Shown: positions 27,188 through 36,472 of the stretch, in pieces
Layout: each line of letters begins with the position of its first letter
Numbering within the stretch: position 1 is the stretch's first letter
Assembly (NCBI RefSeq): GCF_006538325.1
Contig: NZ_BJKK01000003.1
Location: forward strand, 372,001 to 436,000
DNA from: Alteromonas sp. KUL42
GTDB taxonomy: Bacteria; Pseudomonadota; Gammaproteobacteria; Enterobacterales; Alteromonadaceae
Direction of reading: 5' to 3'
Length of the DNA: 64,000 nucleotides
Program-made: the position numbers and the translations under genes
Notes under the pieces: generated by a model
The model's input: only the letters and a program-made list of their open reading frames with translations
Database searches by the model: none
What the model was told of the DNA's origin: nothing

Positions 27188-28584
27188 TGATGATATTAGC
27201 CAATAAAGTACTTGTTTGCGCACTTACCGCTTTATCTGCGTGCACCTCGGCCATAGCGATGGCTAAAGAAACGCCACCACTTGGTGGACAGCCTAAAAAC
27301 TTCGTCGTTCCTGAAACAGAAACAACCACATTGGAGAATGGGCTTAGTGTCACTTTTATTCCGTATGGCAAAACGCCCAAAGTCACCTTACGATTGATTA
27401 CCCAAACAGGCAATATCGACGATGGTGACAGCGTTTGGCTTTCAGACATTAGCTACGAAATGCTAAGACAAGGCACTGAAACCGCCTCGGCCAAACAACT
27501 TGCCGAAAATGTTGCCAACATGGGTGGAGAAATAGACACCTCTGTGGGTATGGATTCTAGTTACATTGGCATGAGTGTGTTGTCAGAGTTTGCAGATGAC
27601 GCAGCCGCCATGATTGCCGATATGGTTATGCACGCTAAATTTGAAGATAGTGACTTGGCGCGCATTAAAGCCGATACACAGCGACGCCTTGCCGTTTCCC
27701 TATCTAGCCCATCGGCTATTGCTAATGAAGCATTTTATCATTCGGTTTATGGCAACCACGCCTACGGCCGACTATACCCCACTAGCGAGAGCATTGATGC
27801 CTTAACCACGAAAGCAACATCTGAGTTTGTAAAAACACATATAGTGCCAAATCGCAGTCATTTATACGTGTCAGGAGTCTTTAATAAGTCTGAGGTTTCA
27901 AGCGCTATTAACGCAGCATTTGGTCAATGGAAAGCCGGTGAAGCAGTAGAAAGAAAAACGGTGTTAACCCAATCAGGCCCCTCGTACACCTTATTAGAAA
28001 GAGAAAATGCGCCACAATCTACCTTGCGATTAGGGTTACCAACCATCGGCCCAGCTCATGCTGACTACATGAAATTAAATGTGATGAACACACTACTTGG
28101 TGGCGCTTTTTCAAGTCGTATTACATCGAATATTCGAGAAGATAAAGGTTATACCTATTCACCGCGTTCAACCATTGTTAATAGAGTGGGCAGTGGTATG
28201 TGGTATGAAGCCGCTGATGTTACGGCGGAGTCTACCGGTGCCGCGCTCGACGAGATAATTAAAGAAATTAATTTATTGTCGACACAAGCACCAAGTGACG
28301 AAGAACTCTCTGGCATTCAAAATTACATGGCAGGGATTTTTGTACTGCGCAATTCTTCAAGAAGTGCCATTATTTCCCAGCTCGCCTTTGCCGAACTTCA
28401 CGGTCTAGACGAAGGCTTTTTGAAAGACTACGTCAAAACGATTTACGCCATTTCTCCACAAGACGTGAAGGATGTTACCGAGCGCTATTTGGATGTTGAG
28501 AAAATGCATTTAACTATTGTTGGTGACACTAAAACAGTAACACCGCAATTAGAAGGTGTTGACGCACTTAAACCGCTTCTGTAA
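27187..28584 (+). CDS. M16 family peptidase-like protein, inactive partner
   Basis: The 465-residue M16 homologue has a signal sequence; LSAC near residue 19 could be a lipobox, or cleavage may follow AIAMA. At the position of HxxEH it has WLSDISYEML, so the zinc site is lost and the protein is presumably non-catalytic. The C-terminal substrate-binding half is conserved, including NTLLGGAFSSRI and NIREDKGYTYSPRS with the glycine loop and Arg/Tyr pair. Translation is coupled to the active subunit gene (TAATGATG overlap). Such active/inactive pairs act as dimers in other bacteria. Confidence 0.92.
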   Translation: MMILANKVLVCALTALSACTSAIAMAKETPPLGGQPKNFVVPETETTTLENGLSVTFIPYGKTPKVTLRLITQTGNIDDGDSVWLSDISYEMLRQGTETASAKQLAENVANMGGEIDTSVGMDSSYIGMSVLSEFADDAAAMIADMVMHAKFEDSDLARIKADTQRRLAVSLSSPSAIANEAFYHSVYGNHAYGRLYPTSESIDALTTKATSEFVKTHIVPNRSHLYVSGVFNKSEVSSAINAAFGQWKAGEAVERKTVLTQSGPSYTLLERENAPQSTLRLGLPTIGPAHADYMKLNVMNTLLGGAFSSRITSNIREDKGYTYSPRSTIVNRVGSGMWYEAADVTAESTGAALDEIIKEINLLSTQAPSDEELSGIQNYMAGIFVLRNSSRSAIISQLAFAELHGLDEGFLKDYVKTIYAISPQDVKDVTERYLDVEKMHLTIVGDTKTVTPQLEGVDALKPLL

Positions 28585-28605
28585 CTGCGCATCTAATAAG
28601 AACTG

Positions 28606-28632
28606 GGCTGATGGCGCTTTTACGCCTCAGCC
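28606..28632 (+). terminator. Probable terminator after the M16 pair
   Basis: A stem of ggctga/tcagcc plus ggcg/cgcc with one bulged base and a ctttta loop, 22 bp after the M16 stop codon. The following T content is modest (ttgt). Confidence 0.45.
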
Positions 28633-28653
28633 TTGTCATAGCCTTGTTGTAAC

Positions 28654-29331
28654 TTACATTGGATCTAACGTTATCAACACGCGTTTATCACCTTGGTTAA
28701 CCGCACAAGAGCGATTAACGGCAGCAAAGTTTTCGTGTCCTTGCCACGCCTTTCCTTTTAACAACCCGACATCAAATGTGTTCATCTGACGTATGTGTTT
28801 CTCTTGATTGCTATTATCATTATGAGCCTGCCCCAGTCGACTTTGTCTAGGCGACGCAGAAGTGTTTTTAGGCAAAAACTCAGAAGCACTTTCTTGAGGT
28901 AACCACTGTGTACCACTACCTAAATAAGTGCTCACCAATCGAACTGGAATATTATCTACGTGAAACCGGGGGCACATGGCGCTATTTAATGGTACTAAGC
29001 GCACACCAACATGTTCACAATCAAATAAAGTAGTCAGCATGTCAGACAATAAGTAAATATCATCGATAACCGCTTGTTTCCCTATACCATTGGGAAGTGA
29101 CGAAGCCATATCACCTTGAAGAGAAGCGATAGAAAATACGCCACGAATTCCCATCCCCAGTGTTTTAAACACAGCGTCAAAGTAGTTGGTAATTTCATCA
29201 ACCACCGGCCTTTGCCACACAGCAACACTTTTGTTTTTCTCAAAAATCTGACCAAGCACCATTGGATTTGCTTCACAAGACCACGAGCAAGTAGAAAGCA
29301 TCATGTCTTCGTCAATAGCAAGGCAAGTCAT
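28654..29331 (-). CDS. DUF1826 domain protein, zinc-starvation operon
   Basis: The 225-residue protein shows the DUF1826 signature: CEHVGVRLVPLNSAMCPRFH, then VDNIPVRLVSTYLGSGTQWL. Its His/Cys/Asp-rich centre suggests a metal site, but the function is unknown. The start is ATG 29329-29331, one base after the stop codon of the CobW gene (TAACATG); a longer frame into that gene exists but would overlap 91 codons. Pairing with a CobW GTPase is common for this family. It should share the Zur-type box at 30589-30603. Confidence 0.85.
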   Translation of the reverse strand: MTCLAIDEDMMLSTCSWSCEANPMVLGQIFEKNKSVAVWQRPVVDEITNYFDAVFKTLGMGIRGVFSIASLQGDMASSLPNGIGKQAVIDDIYLLSDMLTTLFDCEHVGVRLVPLNSAMCPRFHVDNIPVRLVSTYLGSGTQWLPQESASEFLPKNTSASPRQSRLGQAHNDNSNQEKHIRQMNTFDVGLLKGKAWQGHENFAAVNRSCAVNQGDKRVLITLDPM

Positions 29332-29332
29332 G

Positions 29333-30544
29333 TTAGTGCTCCCAAGCGGGAAACGGATCAGGCATTTGAGCCCACACTGCATGGCCCTGTAATAACATGT
29401 CATCATCAAGCAAACATGCATCAAGACGGGAGATAATGTCTGACTTGTTTAAACCCTGACCAATAAAAACAAGCTCTTGACGCATATCGCCAAACGGTTC
29501 CAGCCATTGTGCTTCAATAGCTTTAAGGTAGTCTGCGTCTTCTGGCCATTGTTCTTTGGGCACTGCTTTCCAAAACAAGCCAGCCGCACCATAGCGAGCC
29601 ATTCCACCGGCCTGACTCCAACTACCTGCTAGTTGCGGCCTTGTTGCAAGCCAGAAAAAACCTTTAGAGCGAATAAGCTTACCGGCAATTTCTTTGCTGT
29701 GCAGGAAGTCATAGAACTTCTTAGGGTCGAAAGGGCGTCTTGCTTCGTAGGTAAAGCTACTTATGCCGAACTCTTCTGTTTCAGGCACATGTTCACCGCG
29801 CATTTCCTTTAGCCAACCCGGTGACTGCTGCGCTTTTTCAAAACTAAACAACCCCGTATTGAGCACGTTACTTAGCGGTACTTGCCCATCTTTTATAGGT
29901 ATTTGCTTTGCTTCTGTATTGAGTGTGCGCAAAATGCTCTGCAGACGCTTTAACTCGTTTTGTGATACCAGATCTGTTTTGCTAATAAGTAAAATATCAG
30001 CGAACTCCACTTGCTCAACCAGTAAGTCGGCAACGCTTCGTTCGTCTTCCTCACCTAAGCTTTCACCCACATCATTTAAGTCTTTCGCTTCATCGTAGTC
30101 TTTTAAAAAGTTAAGTGCGTCAACCACAGTTACCATAGTGTCGAGTCGAGAAACATCAGACAGACTTTTGCCTTTTTCATCAGCAAAGGTAAAGGTTTCG
30201 GCTACCGGAAGCGGTTCAGAAATACCTGTAGATTCAATAACTAAATAGTCGTACTTTCCTTCATGGGCAAGCCGTTCAATTTCCTCTAATAAGTCTTCTC
30301 GCAGTGTGCAACAAATGCAGCCATTACTCATTTCAACGAGCTTTTCTTCTGAACGGTTAAAACTTATTTCATTTTTTACCGTAGCTGCATCAATATTGAT
30401 TTCACTCATATCATTCACAATGACGGCGACACGCAAACCCTCTCGGTTGTTGAGAATATGATTGAGTACAGTTGTTTTCCCTGCCCCTAGAAACCCCGAC
30501 AGCACAGTGACTGGCAGCGGCAAAGTATTTAATGAGTTAGACAT
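29333..30544 (-). CDS. CobW/COG0523 GTPase, probable zinc metallochaperone
   Basis: The 403-residue GTPase probably delivers zinc to client proteins when zinc is scarce. Motifs: Walker [10 protein letters not shown] (17-25), the metal-binding CICC (76-79) with the following TLREDL, Walker B-like [18 protein letters not shown] for guanine specificity, and a C-terminal CobW_C domain from about residue 265 ([18 protein letters not shown]). GAGGG is positioned before the ATG. A near-perfect Zur box 45 bp upstream indicates zinc-repressed expression, placing it with the ZigA/YeiR group rather than with cobalamin synthesis. DUF1826 follows in the same operon. Confidence 0.93.
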   Translation of the reverse strand: MSNSLNTLPLPVTVLSGFLGAGKTTVLNHILNNREGLRVAVIVNDMSEINIDAATVKNEISFNRSEEKLVEMSNGCICCTLREDLLEEIERLAHEGKYDYLVIESTGISEPLPVAETFTFADEKGKSLSDVSRLDTMVTVVDALNFLKDYDEAKDLNDVGESLGEEDERSVADLLVEQVEFADILLISKTDLVSQNELKRLQSILRTLNTEAKQIPIKDGQVPLSNVLNTGLFSFEKAQQSPGWLKEMRGEHVPETEEFGISSFTYEARRPFDPKKFYDFLHSKEIAGKLIRSKGFFWLATRPQLAGSWSQAGGMARYGAAGLFWKAVPKEQWPEDADYLKAIEAQWLEPFGDMRQELVFIGQGLNKSDIISRLDACLLDDDMLLQGHAVWAQMPDPFPAWEH

Positions 30545-30588
30545 TGATCCCTCTTGTTGTAACGAGTTGCTCTAAAACCGTTAAATAA

Positions 30589-30603
30589 TGTTATAACATA
30601 ACA
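30589..30603 (-). promoter_or_regulatory. Zur box upstream of CobW-DUF1826
   Basis: TGTTATAACATAACA matches the Zur pattern TGTNATRNYATNACA at every defined position. The flanking bases extend the match to the longer gammaproteobacterial palindrome (ATGTTATANTATAACAT) with one difference. It lies 45 bp upstream of the CobW start, where a repressor would block transcription. Confidence 0.85.
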
Positions 30604-30819
30604 TTTAGAAACAAAAAACTATTTCACTGACAATTACGTTTAGACGGAAAGTGGAACAGGTGCTCGAGAAGTACTCCCACCGAATGGGGATTAGGCAAGT
30701 TGTTGCACATGGCTAATCCGTACTAATGCCGTGCTTATACCTTGTTTATGCCATTTAGGCGACGCGGAGGGCTAAGTTAAGGCGCTAGCAGGTCTTACTG
30801 TCAGGTTTAGCTATTAGGT

Positions 30820-31359
30820 TTACTTTAGCAATGCTAAAACGGCTTTAAAATTTGGGTGTTCACAGGTTTTCATTAACTCGAAAATACACATTTCAACACT
30901 TGTGATGCTTGCACCAGCCTTTTGCAACACCGAAACAGCTAACTCTTTATTCGACAATTCACGAGACGAAATACATTCACGCACTACTTCCACAACAAAG
31001 GCTTTGTCTAGTAGCGCCATGACGGTTTGGTAAACGCAAACATGCGCCTCAATACCGACTACTAACCAATAGGTTAACGATGTTGTGGCAAAATAATCAG
31101 CAATGTGCTTTTCGGCCAAGGCGCTAAAATGCATTTTTGCAAAATGCGGTGTGTCTTCCACAAGTGTTGCTATTTCTGGCACCGTAGCACCTAGTCCTTG
31201 GGGATATTGCTCAACAACCACAATGGGAATATCAAGTAACTTACAACATTGGATCAACGTTACCGTACTTGAGATAACCTTTTCACTGTCATAAACCTGT
31301 TTTGCCAAATTACCTTGAACATCAACAATCAAAAGTCCAGTATTCGTTGTGCTTTTCAT
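30820..31359 (-). CDS. Isochorismatase-family cysteine hydrolase
   Basis: The 179-residue protein has the isochorismatase-like fold with the Asp-Lys-Cys triad: D13 in LLIVDVQGNLAK, K75 in HFAKMHFSA, C108 in VGIEAHVCVYQT, along with the cis-peptide region just before the cysteine. It resembles YcaC-type hydrolases. The substrate is unknown and the neighbours give no clear hint. An AAGG eight bases upstream supports the ATG start. Confidence 0.87.
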   Translation of the reverse strand: MKSTTNTGLLIVDVQGNLAKQVYDSEKVISSTVTLIQCCKLLDIPIVVVEQYPQGLGATVPEIATLVEDTPHFAKMHFSALAEKHIADYFATTSLTYWLVVGIEAHVCVYQTVMALLDKAFVVEVVRECISSRELSNKELAVSVLQKAGASITSVEMCIFELMKTCEHPNFKAVLALLK

Positions 31360-31416
31360 AAGTCAGCCTTATCTGAATGAGCCCGTGTTGACTTTCTCTA
31401 TGCGCGTTCACAGCTG

Positions 31417-32724
31417 TTAAAAAAGCCCTAAAACCAAAGCAATAATAACGCCTGTAACCACTAATTGAACCAAACAAAACCCCATAATATCTTTGGCTTT
31501 AAGCCCAGCTATAGCGAGTACAGGTAATGCCCAAAAAGGTTGAATAAGATTAGTCCATGCATCGCCCCAAGCTACAGCCATTGCCACACGATTAATATCA
31601 GCTCCCAATTCAATAGCCGCGGGAAGCACGACAGGTGCTTGTACTGCCCATTGACCTCCTCCCGAGGGAACAAAAATATTCACGATACCGGCGCTAATAA
31701 AGCTCCACACTGGCAATGATTGCGCGGTGGCTTGGCTAATTAACCACTCAGACATGCTTTGTGCTAATCCAGACTGCACCATCACCGCCATGATCCCTGC
31801 GTAAAAAGGAAACTGAATAATAATACCACTGCCGCCCTGCACAGCCTGTTGCAAACTGTTGAGCAAATTGCGTGGTGTACCGTGCAGTACAATGGCGAGA
31901 AAAAGAAAAAGGGTATTGATGATGTTTAGGTTTAGCCCGCCCCCCTTTACAAAATACTGTGTGAGGTAAGCCAAACCAGCAAAGCCGATAAACCATCCCA
32001 ATACACGGCTGTTTTCTATTTTATCAGCGGGCCTGTTATTTTCTGCTTCTGGCTGAGACTGTTCGTTTAATTTGGCTTTATCGACATAAATACTGTCTTT
32101 TTCACTTGGCAACATTAACCGATTAACAAGTGGAATTACCACAAACAATATAGCTAACAATGCCATATTAAATGGGCTAAATAGGGTTTCACTGGTATTT
32201 ATTACCCCAATCTGGGCCTCTGAAAAATGCCCAGGTGTGGCAATGGTCAAGGGTACTGACCCAGCGAGGCCACCATGCCATACAACAAAGCCTGAATACG
32301 CACTTGCAACCAATAACCTGTAATCAACAGAAATATTGCGTGCGAGTGCTTTGGCAAAAAAGGCGCCAACCACTAGCCCGAAACCCCAGTTTATCCAACT
32401 GGCTACCAACGACACCAACGTAACCAATATAATGGCACTACCAGGCGTTGTGGCAACGAGTGATAATCGTCCCAAACATGCGCGCATTAACGGCGTACTA
32501 GCTAACATATAGCCACTCACCAGTACCAATAACATTTGCATCGAAAAGGACAAGAGCCCCCAAATTCCCCCACCCCATTGTGTGATCACCGTCATCACCG
32601 ACTGCTGTTCAATAAAAACTGCAGCTGCAAAGGTGAGTAGAGTTAGTAACAGCACAAAAACAAACGGGTCAGGCAAGTAACGGTCGACCAGTTTTACGAA
32701 AGGTTTGGCAACGGAATTTAGCAT
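31417..32724 (-). CDS. AtoE-family short-chain fatty acid transporter
   Basis: Integral membrane protein of about 435 residues with roughly ten or more hydrophobic segments. The family signature parts are the N-terminal RYLPDPFVFVLLLTLLTF, WINWGFGLVVGAFFAK, YSGFVVWHGGLAGSVPL and FVPSGGGQWAVQAPVV. AtoE members import acetoacetate or other short-chain acids. An inverted repeat GTTAATA-N10-TATTAAC (32742-32765) is just upstream and could bind a regulator. Two adjacent starts (GTG 32727, ATG 32724) are possible. It fits the fatty acid theme of the window, but no CoA-transferase gene is adjacent. Confidence 0.88.
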   Translation of the reverse strand: MLNSVAKPFVKLVDRYLPDPFVFVLLLTLLTFAAAVFIEQQSVMTVITQWGGGIWGLLSFSMQMLLVLVSGYMLASTPLMRACLGRLSLVATTPGSAIILVTLVSLVASWINWGFGLVVGAFFAKALARNISVDYRLLVASAYSGFVVWHGGLAGSVPLTIATPGHFSEAQIGVINTSETLFSPFNMALLAILFVVIPLVNRLMLPSEKDSIYVDKAKLNEQSQPEAENNRPADKIENSRVLGWFIGFAGLAYLTQYFVKGGGLNLNIINTLFLFLAIVLHGTPRNLLNSLQQAVQGGSGIIIQFPFYAGIMAVMVQSGLAQSMSEWLISQATAQSLPVWSFISAGIVNIFVPSGGGQWAVQAPVVLPAAIELGADINRVAMAVAWGDAWTNLIQPFWALPVLAIAGLKAKDIMGFCLVQLVVTGVIIALVLGLF

Positions 32725-32932
32725 CACTTGGCTCGCATAATGTTAATACATTGTTGCATATTAACGTATTTAGAAGAAAAGTACTGCCGTCACATCTTTA
32801 AAAAGTGCGCAAAAACTTTAATTAATACATGGCTTAAGGCAAATAAAAAATAAAGTTGGTCGAATGATGTAATAAAAGTGATGTGGTGAAGACTGTATAG
32901 GTAAGTCCACTATTTAACTGCGAGAAAACAAC

Positions 32933-33193
32933 ATGACTGACTTTTTAACACAACTTCAAGATGTTTCAGCTTTGCAATTCGCCCTGTTAGGAGCACTAGT
33001 ACTAATGGTTTGGTTTCTACCCGTTGGCCTTGCACTCATTTTTAACCGAAAGCATGTCAAATTGATTGCTTTGGCATGCATACCCGCGGGCTTTTCCGTT
33101 ATCGCTTGGTCGGCCATTTTACTGTGGGCGGTAACGAGCAAAGCGGTTGAAAAGTACCTCCCCTCGAAGGTTAAAGCGCAGCTTGCATCATAA
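32933..33193 (+). CDS. Small two-helix membrane protein
   Basis: The 86-residue protein has two hydrophobic helices (about 14-38 and 46-68), the first with FLPVGLALIF and a basic NRKHVK loop between them, the second containing WSAILLWAV. The layout resembles Imm_superinfect (superinfection immunity) proteins, which share a FLP motif and a GW-type second helix, but the match is by eye and weak. It sits alone, convergent with yfcL, followed by a strong terminator. Confidence 0.6.
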   Translation: MTDFLTQLQDVSALQFALLGALVLMVWFLPVGLALIFNRKHVKLIALACIPAGFSVIAWSAILLWAVTSKAVEKYLPSKVKAQLAS

Positions 33194-33204
33194 ATAAATA
33201 CCAC

Positions 33205-33228
33205 AAAGGCCATGATAATATGGCCTTT
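33205..33228. terminator. Bidirectional terminator
   Basis: Perfect 9-bp stem aaaggccat/atggccttt with a 6-base loop (gataat) between the convergent small membrane gene and yfcL. A-rich and T-rich flanks make it usable from both sides. Confidence 0.75.
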
Positions 33229-33276
33229 GATTTCTCAATTTACTTATTGCTGTTTAACTTTGTGCTGATTAAATTA

Positions 33277-33579
33277 TCACTGATTAACCTGACTAAATAA
33301 GCGCTCCCACAGTGCTCTCACCTGCTTAGCATCTTCGGCTTCCAGTTCGTTGTTCGCAAAAGCACTCTCTAAACTATTGCACATTTTGGTATTTAACAAA
33401 GTAAGTGTTGCGTCTTGCTGCATCTCTAATTGACGTGACTCCACTGCAAAATGCCCTTGTAAATAGCTCGCGATAAACAGCTCATCATCGCTACCGTGAT
33501 TAACTACATCATCTAGCGCAGATTCAATTTTAGCAATCGCTTCAACTACTTCGGTTGGCGCATCAGCAGGTGGTAACAC
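33277..33579 (-). CDS. yfcL: YfcL family protein
   Basis: The 100-residue acidic, helical protein resembles E. coli YfcL along its length, with DDVVNHGSDDELFIASYLQG and the C-terminal VRALWERLFSQ. The function is unknown. It starts at GTG with AGGAG six bases upstream. In E. coli yfcL follows mnmC and precedes epmC; here it keeps company with epmC and an ATP-NAD kinase homologue but lies 15 kb from mnmC, so the ancestral block has been split. Confidence 0.88.
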   Translation of the reverse strand: MLPPADAPTEVVEAIAKIESALDDVVNHGSDDELFIASYLQGHFAVESRQLEMQQDATLTLLNTKMCNSLESAFANNELEAEDAKQVRALWERLFSQVNQ

Positions 33580-33638
33580 GTTGTTCTCCTATAAAATTCT
33601 TATTGATGTGTTGTACACACAGTTTGGTTCTTGTCTTT

Positions 33639-34775
33639 CTACTGGGCGTTGTATAACACTTTATCTTTGTATCCGGTAATAACGGTAAATGCGCCGCTAA
33701 GCTCAAGGTCGAGCTGGGCATCACCAGAATCAAGGCGCAATGGTTTACCATTCAGAGCCTGCAGCTTCTGTTTCGTTGCAACCACCAGCATATTGGTTTT
33801 GCCTATTTGACGTATAAATTCAGGGCTCAATTGCTGATTACCGCGCCCAAGAATATGCCCTTGCCCACCGATAACTGTAAGCACAACTTTGCAGCAGTGA
33901 TTGCGAGTAATATTAATAAGCTCTTCGGCCGTTACATCGCTTGCAACTAATTCGCCGCTTTTAACAATATCCACGCCCAGTAAGGTATTATCGAGCCCCA
34001 TAAATTCCATTACCGCGCCCACGGTTGAGCCAGATCCCATGACAAAATAGGTATCGGGATCATCGTCCATAAGCTCACTTACATAAGCAGCAATGTCATC
34101 AAGCACCAAGGCTTCGTCTTCTTTACCGCCCATCTTAACGGCTTGGACATAGGTAAGTTCAGCGGGAACGCGCATTTCGCCATAATGTTTGGCTATAACT
34201 TTTCCTCGTCTGAAAGCATCTTCGTCAATGTCTCTGACTTCTGCATCCATCTCACTAACTAGTGCACCGGTTATCATTTGACTAACCACTTGCCCAGCAG
34301 CGGAAGGCGATACACAATACACGCCAGAGTGAATTTTACATCCTGCTGGTACACCCAACACAGGAATACAGGTACCCACAACACTACAAATGTTACGCGC
34401 GGTGCCATCGCCACCAGCAAATAGTAATAAATCGACGTTGGCTTCAACCATGGCCTTCGCCGCAAGCTCTGAGTCTTGCGCTTCAGTTTGCTCATTTGAT
34501 GGCGTGTAAATGACGTCGCATGCAATTCCCATTGATTGGCACACACTTTCGCCCATTTCTCCCGCTGCGGTTAACACTGTAAATTGGCCGGATAACGCTT
34601 CAAGAATGCTCAGCGCTTTGGCCATTTTTTCATTGGCTTTTTTCTCTGCGCCCATGGCAAGTGCTTTCGCTCTTACTTCAGCGCCATCACTGCCTTTTAA
34701 AGCTAATGCGCCACCAATACCGGCAAACGGGTTAACAATAATACCAAGACGAAATGTCGAAATAGCGTTACTCAT
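33639..34775 (-). CDS. ATP-NAD kinase family protein
   Basis: The 378-residue protein carries the diacylglycerol/NAD-kinase-type motif LLFAGGDGTARNI near residue 110 and an N-terminal LGIIVNPFAGIGG segment, followed by a larger C-terminal part with GSGSTVGAVMEFMGLDNTLL and VIGGQGHILGRGNQQLSP. This differs from housekeeping NadK and belongs to the separate ATP-NAD-kinase-like family; the true substrate is uncertain. It overlaps epmC by four bases (ATGA), so the two are cotranslated. Confidence 0.85.
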   Translation of the reverse strand: MSNAISTFRLGIIVNPFAGIGGALALKGSDGAEVRAKALAMGAEKKANEKMAKALSILEALSGQFTVLTAAGEMGESVCQSMGIACDVIYTPSNEQTEAQDSELAAKAMVEANVDLLLFAGGDGTARNICSVVGTCIPVLGVPAGCKIHSGVYCVSPSAAGQVVSQMITGALVSEMDAEVRDIDEDAFRRGKVIAKHYGEMRVPAELTYVQAVKMGGKEDEALVLDDIAAYVSELMDDDPDTYFVMGSGSTVGAVMEFMGLDNTLLGVDIVKSGELVASDVTAEELINITRNHCCKVVLTVIGGQGHILGRGNQQLSPEFIRQIGKTNMLVVATKQKLQALNGKPLRLDSGDAQLDLELSGAFTVITGYKDKVLYNAQ

Positions 34776-35428
34776 GCCGCTGTCACTCCTGCGTTAACCG
34801 TGCCTGTATTAAAGCTGCCTGCATTAGCCTTGCCTTCTTTTGTGAACGTTTCTGAAAGCGCAGTAATAAAACGTTGTGCCCTTGGCGGAAAACCGTTTTG
34901 TTTGTAGAAGGCCAACTGCGCTGCCACATTACGGGTAAACCCTTCCCTGTCGGGCTCTGCGCCGTTGAGGTTATCTGTACTCACCTGAAACTTTCGCCCA
35001 GCGGCTTCAGTGAACGCCCACTCTATTGCTTGCGGCTTAATTTCTACCTTTTCAAAGTCAGATTGTTGTTGTTCATCTCGACCATCAGGGCAATACCAAT
35101 AACCATAGTCTTCTAGTAACCGTCTCTCTTTTCCAGCAATACACCAATGTGCTATTTCGTGTAGCGCACTTGAGAAAAATCCATGTGCAAACACAATTCG
35201 GTGATAACTACATGTGGTGTCTGCGGGTAAATAGATAGGTTCATCATCCCCAAGCACCAAGCGGGTATTTAAATCTTTAAAGGTGTCGTTAAAAAGCGCA
35301 ATAAGTACAGGAACATCGAGATCTTCATCGTTACGCAATGCTTTTTCTGAGTGACTTTTTTCTGAGTAACTTTTTTCTGAGTGACTATTAGAAGTTATCG
35401 ACTGCATCGTCGAACTGTGGCTATTCAT
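34772..35428 (-). CDS. epmC: EpmC, elongation factor P hydroxylase
   Basis: EpmC hydroxylates the beta-lysylated lysine of elongation factor P, the last step of that modification. The 218-residue product contains FAHGFFSSALHEIAHWCIAG, whose HEIAHW resembles a metal site, then DYGYWYCPDGRDEQQQ, IKPQAIEWAFTEAAG and NVAAQLAFYKQNGFPPRAQRF, all typical of YfcM/EpmC. The N-terminal 30 residues are a low-complexity extension with a tandem SEKSH repeat. The first ATG (35428) has no clear ribosome site; an ATG seven codons in is possible. No epmA, epmB or efp lies in this window. Confidence 0.9.
   Translation of the reverse strand: MNSHSSTMQSITSNSHSEKSYSEKSHSEKALRNDEDLDVPVLIALFNDTFKDLNTRLVLGDDEPIYLPADTTCSYHRIVFAHGFFSSALHEIAHWCIAGKERRLLEDYGYWYCPDGRDEQQQSDFEKVEIKPQAIEWAFTEAAGRKFQVSTDNLNGAEPDREGFTRNVAAQLAFYKQNGFPPRAQRFITALSETFTKEGKANAGSFNTGTVNAGVTAA
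35341..35385 (-). repeat. 15-bp tandem repeat in the epmC 5' end
   Basis: Three 15-bp units (35341-35355, 35356-35370, 35371-35385) based on ttttttctgagtgac encode SEKSH/SEKSY pentapeptides. The period keeps the frame, so copy changes would only vary the linker length. Each unit contains an A6 run on the coding strand. Confidence 0.8.
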
Positions 35429-35690
35429 GATAAAAACACTAAATCGAACTACTAGGAAAATGGACTACACGCCCTTTACTTTGGCGGCCCCTACGTTGTG
35501 GTTGGGGAGTATATCAGTAAAATGTGGACATCTCACATGAAAGCAAGCCATGCTTGAGTCAATGTAGATTTACAAATACTCACTGAGTTACACTTTACGT
35601 CAACAATGTAGTTGGCACGAGTTGACCTTTATTGCACTGTTTCGTACAACTCAAACGTATATAGAACTGGAATAAGTGGAGGCGTAGCCA

Positions 35691-36401
35691 TTGGCACAAG
35701 AAATCATTAAGCATTTACATCGCGTAAATGCACTAAGAGACCTTGCCGCGAAACTAGAGCTTATGCCTATTATTCATCAGCTTCAACATTGGCAGTGCGA
35801 GCGTTTGCTCGTTACTCATGACGATTTAGCGCAACAAAAACGCTATCAAAAAGCCATGGCGTTTTTCGTTGACGAGTTATACGGGCCTAAAGACTTTAGC
35901 CAACGAGATGCCGATTTAGCACGGGTCATCCCCAAACTCGCCAAAGTACTTCCAGACAAAGCTATGAATGCCATGGATGACGCTTTATCACTTAATGCCC
36001 TGTCTTTTGATTTAGACATGGCCATGGCCCAGTTCATCAAAACACATTACGCTGATGAGCCTATCAATCGTGACATATACGCGTTAGCTTATCGGCATGT
36101 TGGTAGAGAAACTGATAGAGCGCATCAGATAGACATTATTTCTCACTTAGGTGACCAATTAGCCGACGTCATCAAAATTCGTGGAATTGGCATGCTCATT
36201 TCATTATCGCGCAGTCCAGCCAAGCTTGCAGGCTTACTGGCATTACACGAGTTTTTAGAGCGTGGCTTTAATGCGTTCAAAGCCATTGGCGACGTTCAAA
36301 GCTTTATTCAGCCTGTTTTATCAAGAGAAAAAATACTGATGAGCACGCTTTTGCAAGACACACTGATATTGCCTGATGATAATCCATTACCAATATTCTA
36401 A
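35691..36401 (+). CDS. FFLEELY-motif-type protein of unknown function
   Basis: The 236-residue, mostly helical soluble protein carries MAFFVDELYGPKDFSQRDAD near residue 60, a variant of the FFLEELYGP signature of an uncharacterised proteobacterial family. No catalytic motif is evident. It starts at TTG with GGAGG eight bases upstream, which decides the start. It is the first gene of a compact plus-strand group with a thioesterase and a retropepsin-like protein (gaps of 71 and 12 bp). Confidence 0.75.
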   Translation: MAQEIIKHLHRVNALRDLAAKLELMPIIHQLQHWQCERLLVTHDDLAQQKRYQKAMAFFVDELYGPKDFSQRDADLARVIPKLAKVLPDKAMNAMDDALSLNALSFDLDMAMAQFIKTHYADEPINRDIYALAYRHVGRETDRAHQIDIISHLGDQLADVIKIRGIGMLISLSRSPAKLAGLLALHEFLERGFNAFKAIGDVQSFIQPVLSREKILMSTLLQDTLILPDDNPLPIF

Positions 36402-36472
36402 TTGTACCTGCGGTGTAAACTAGCCGTATAACAAACGCGTCGGATAATTACAAACAATGCTAAGGAATTATT

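Noticed and set aside
29332-29424. N-terminal extension of the DUF1826 gene into the CobW gene
   Set aside because: The extension would overlap the upstream coding region by about 90 bases and lacks a ribosome site; ATG 29331 directly follows the CobW stop.
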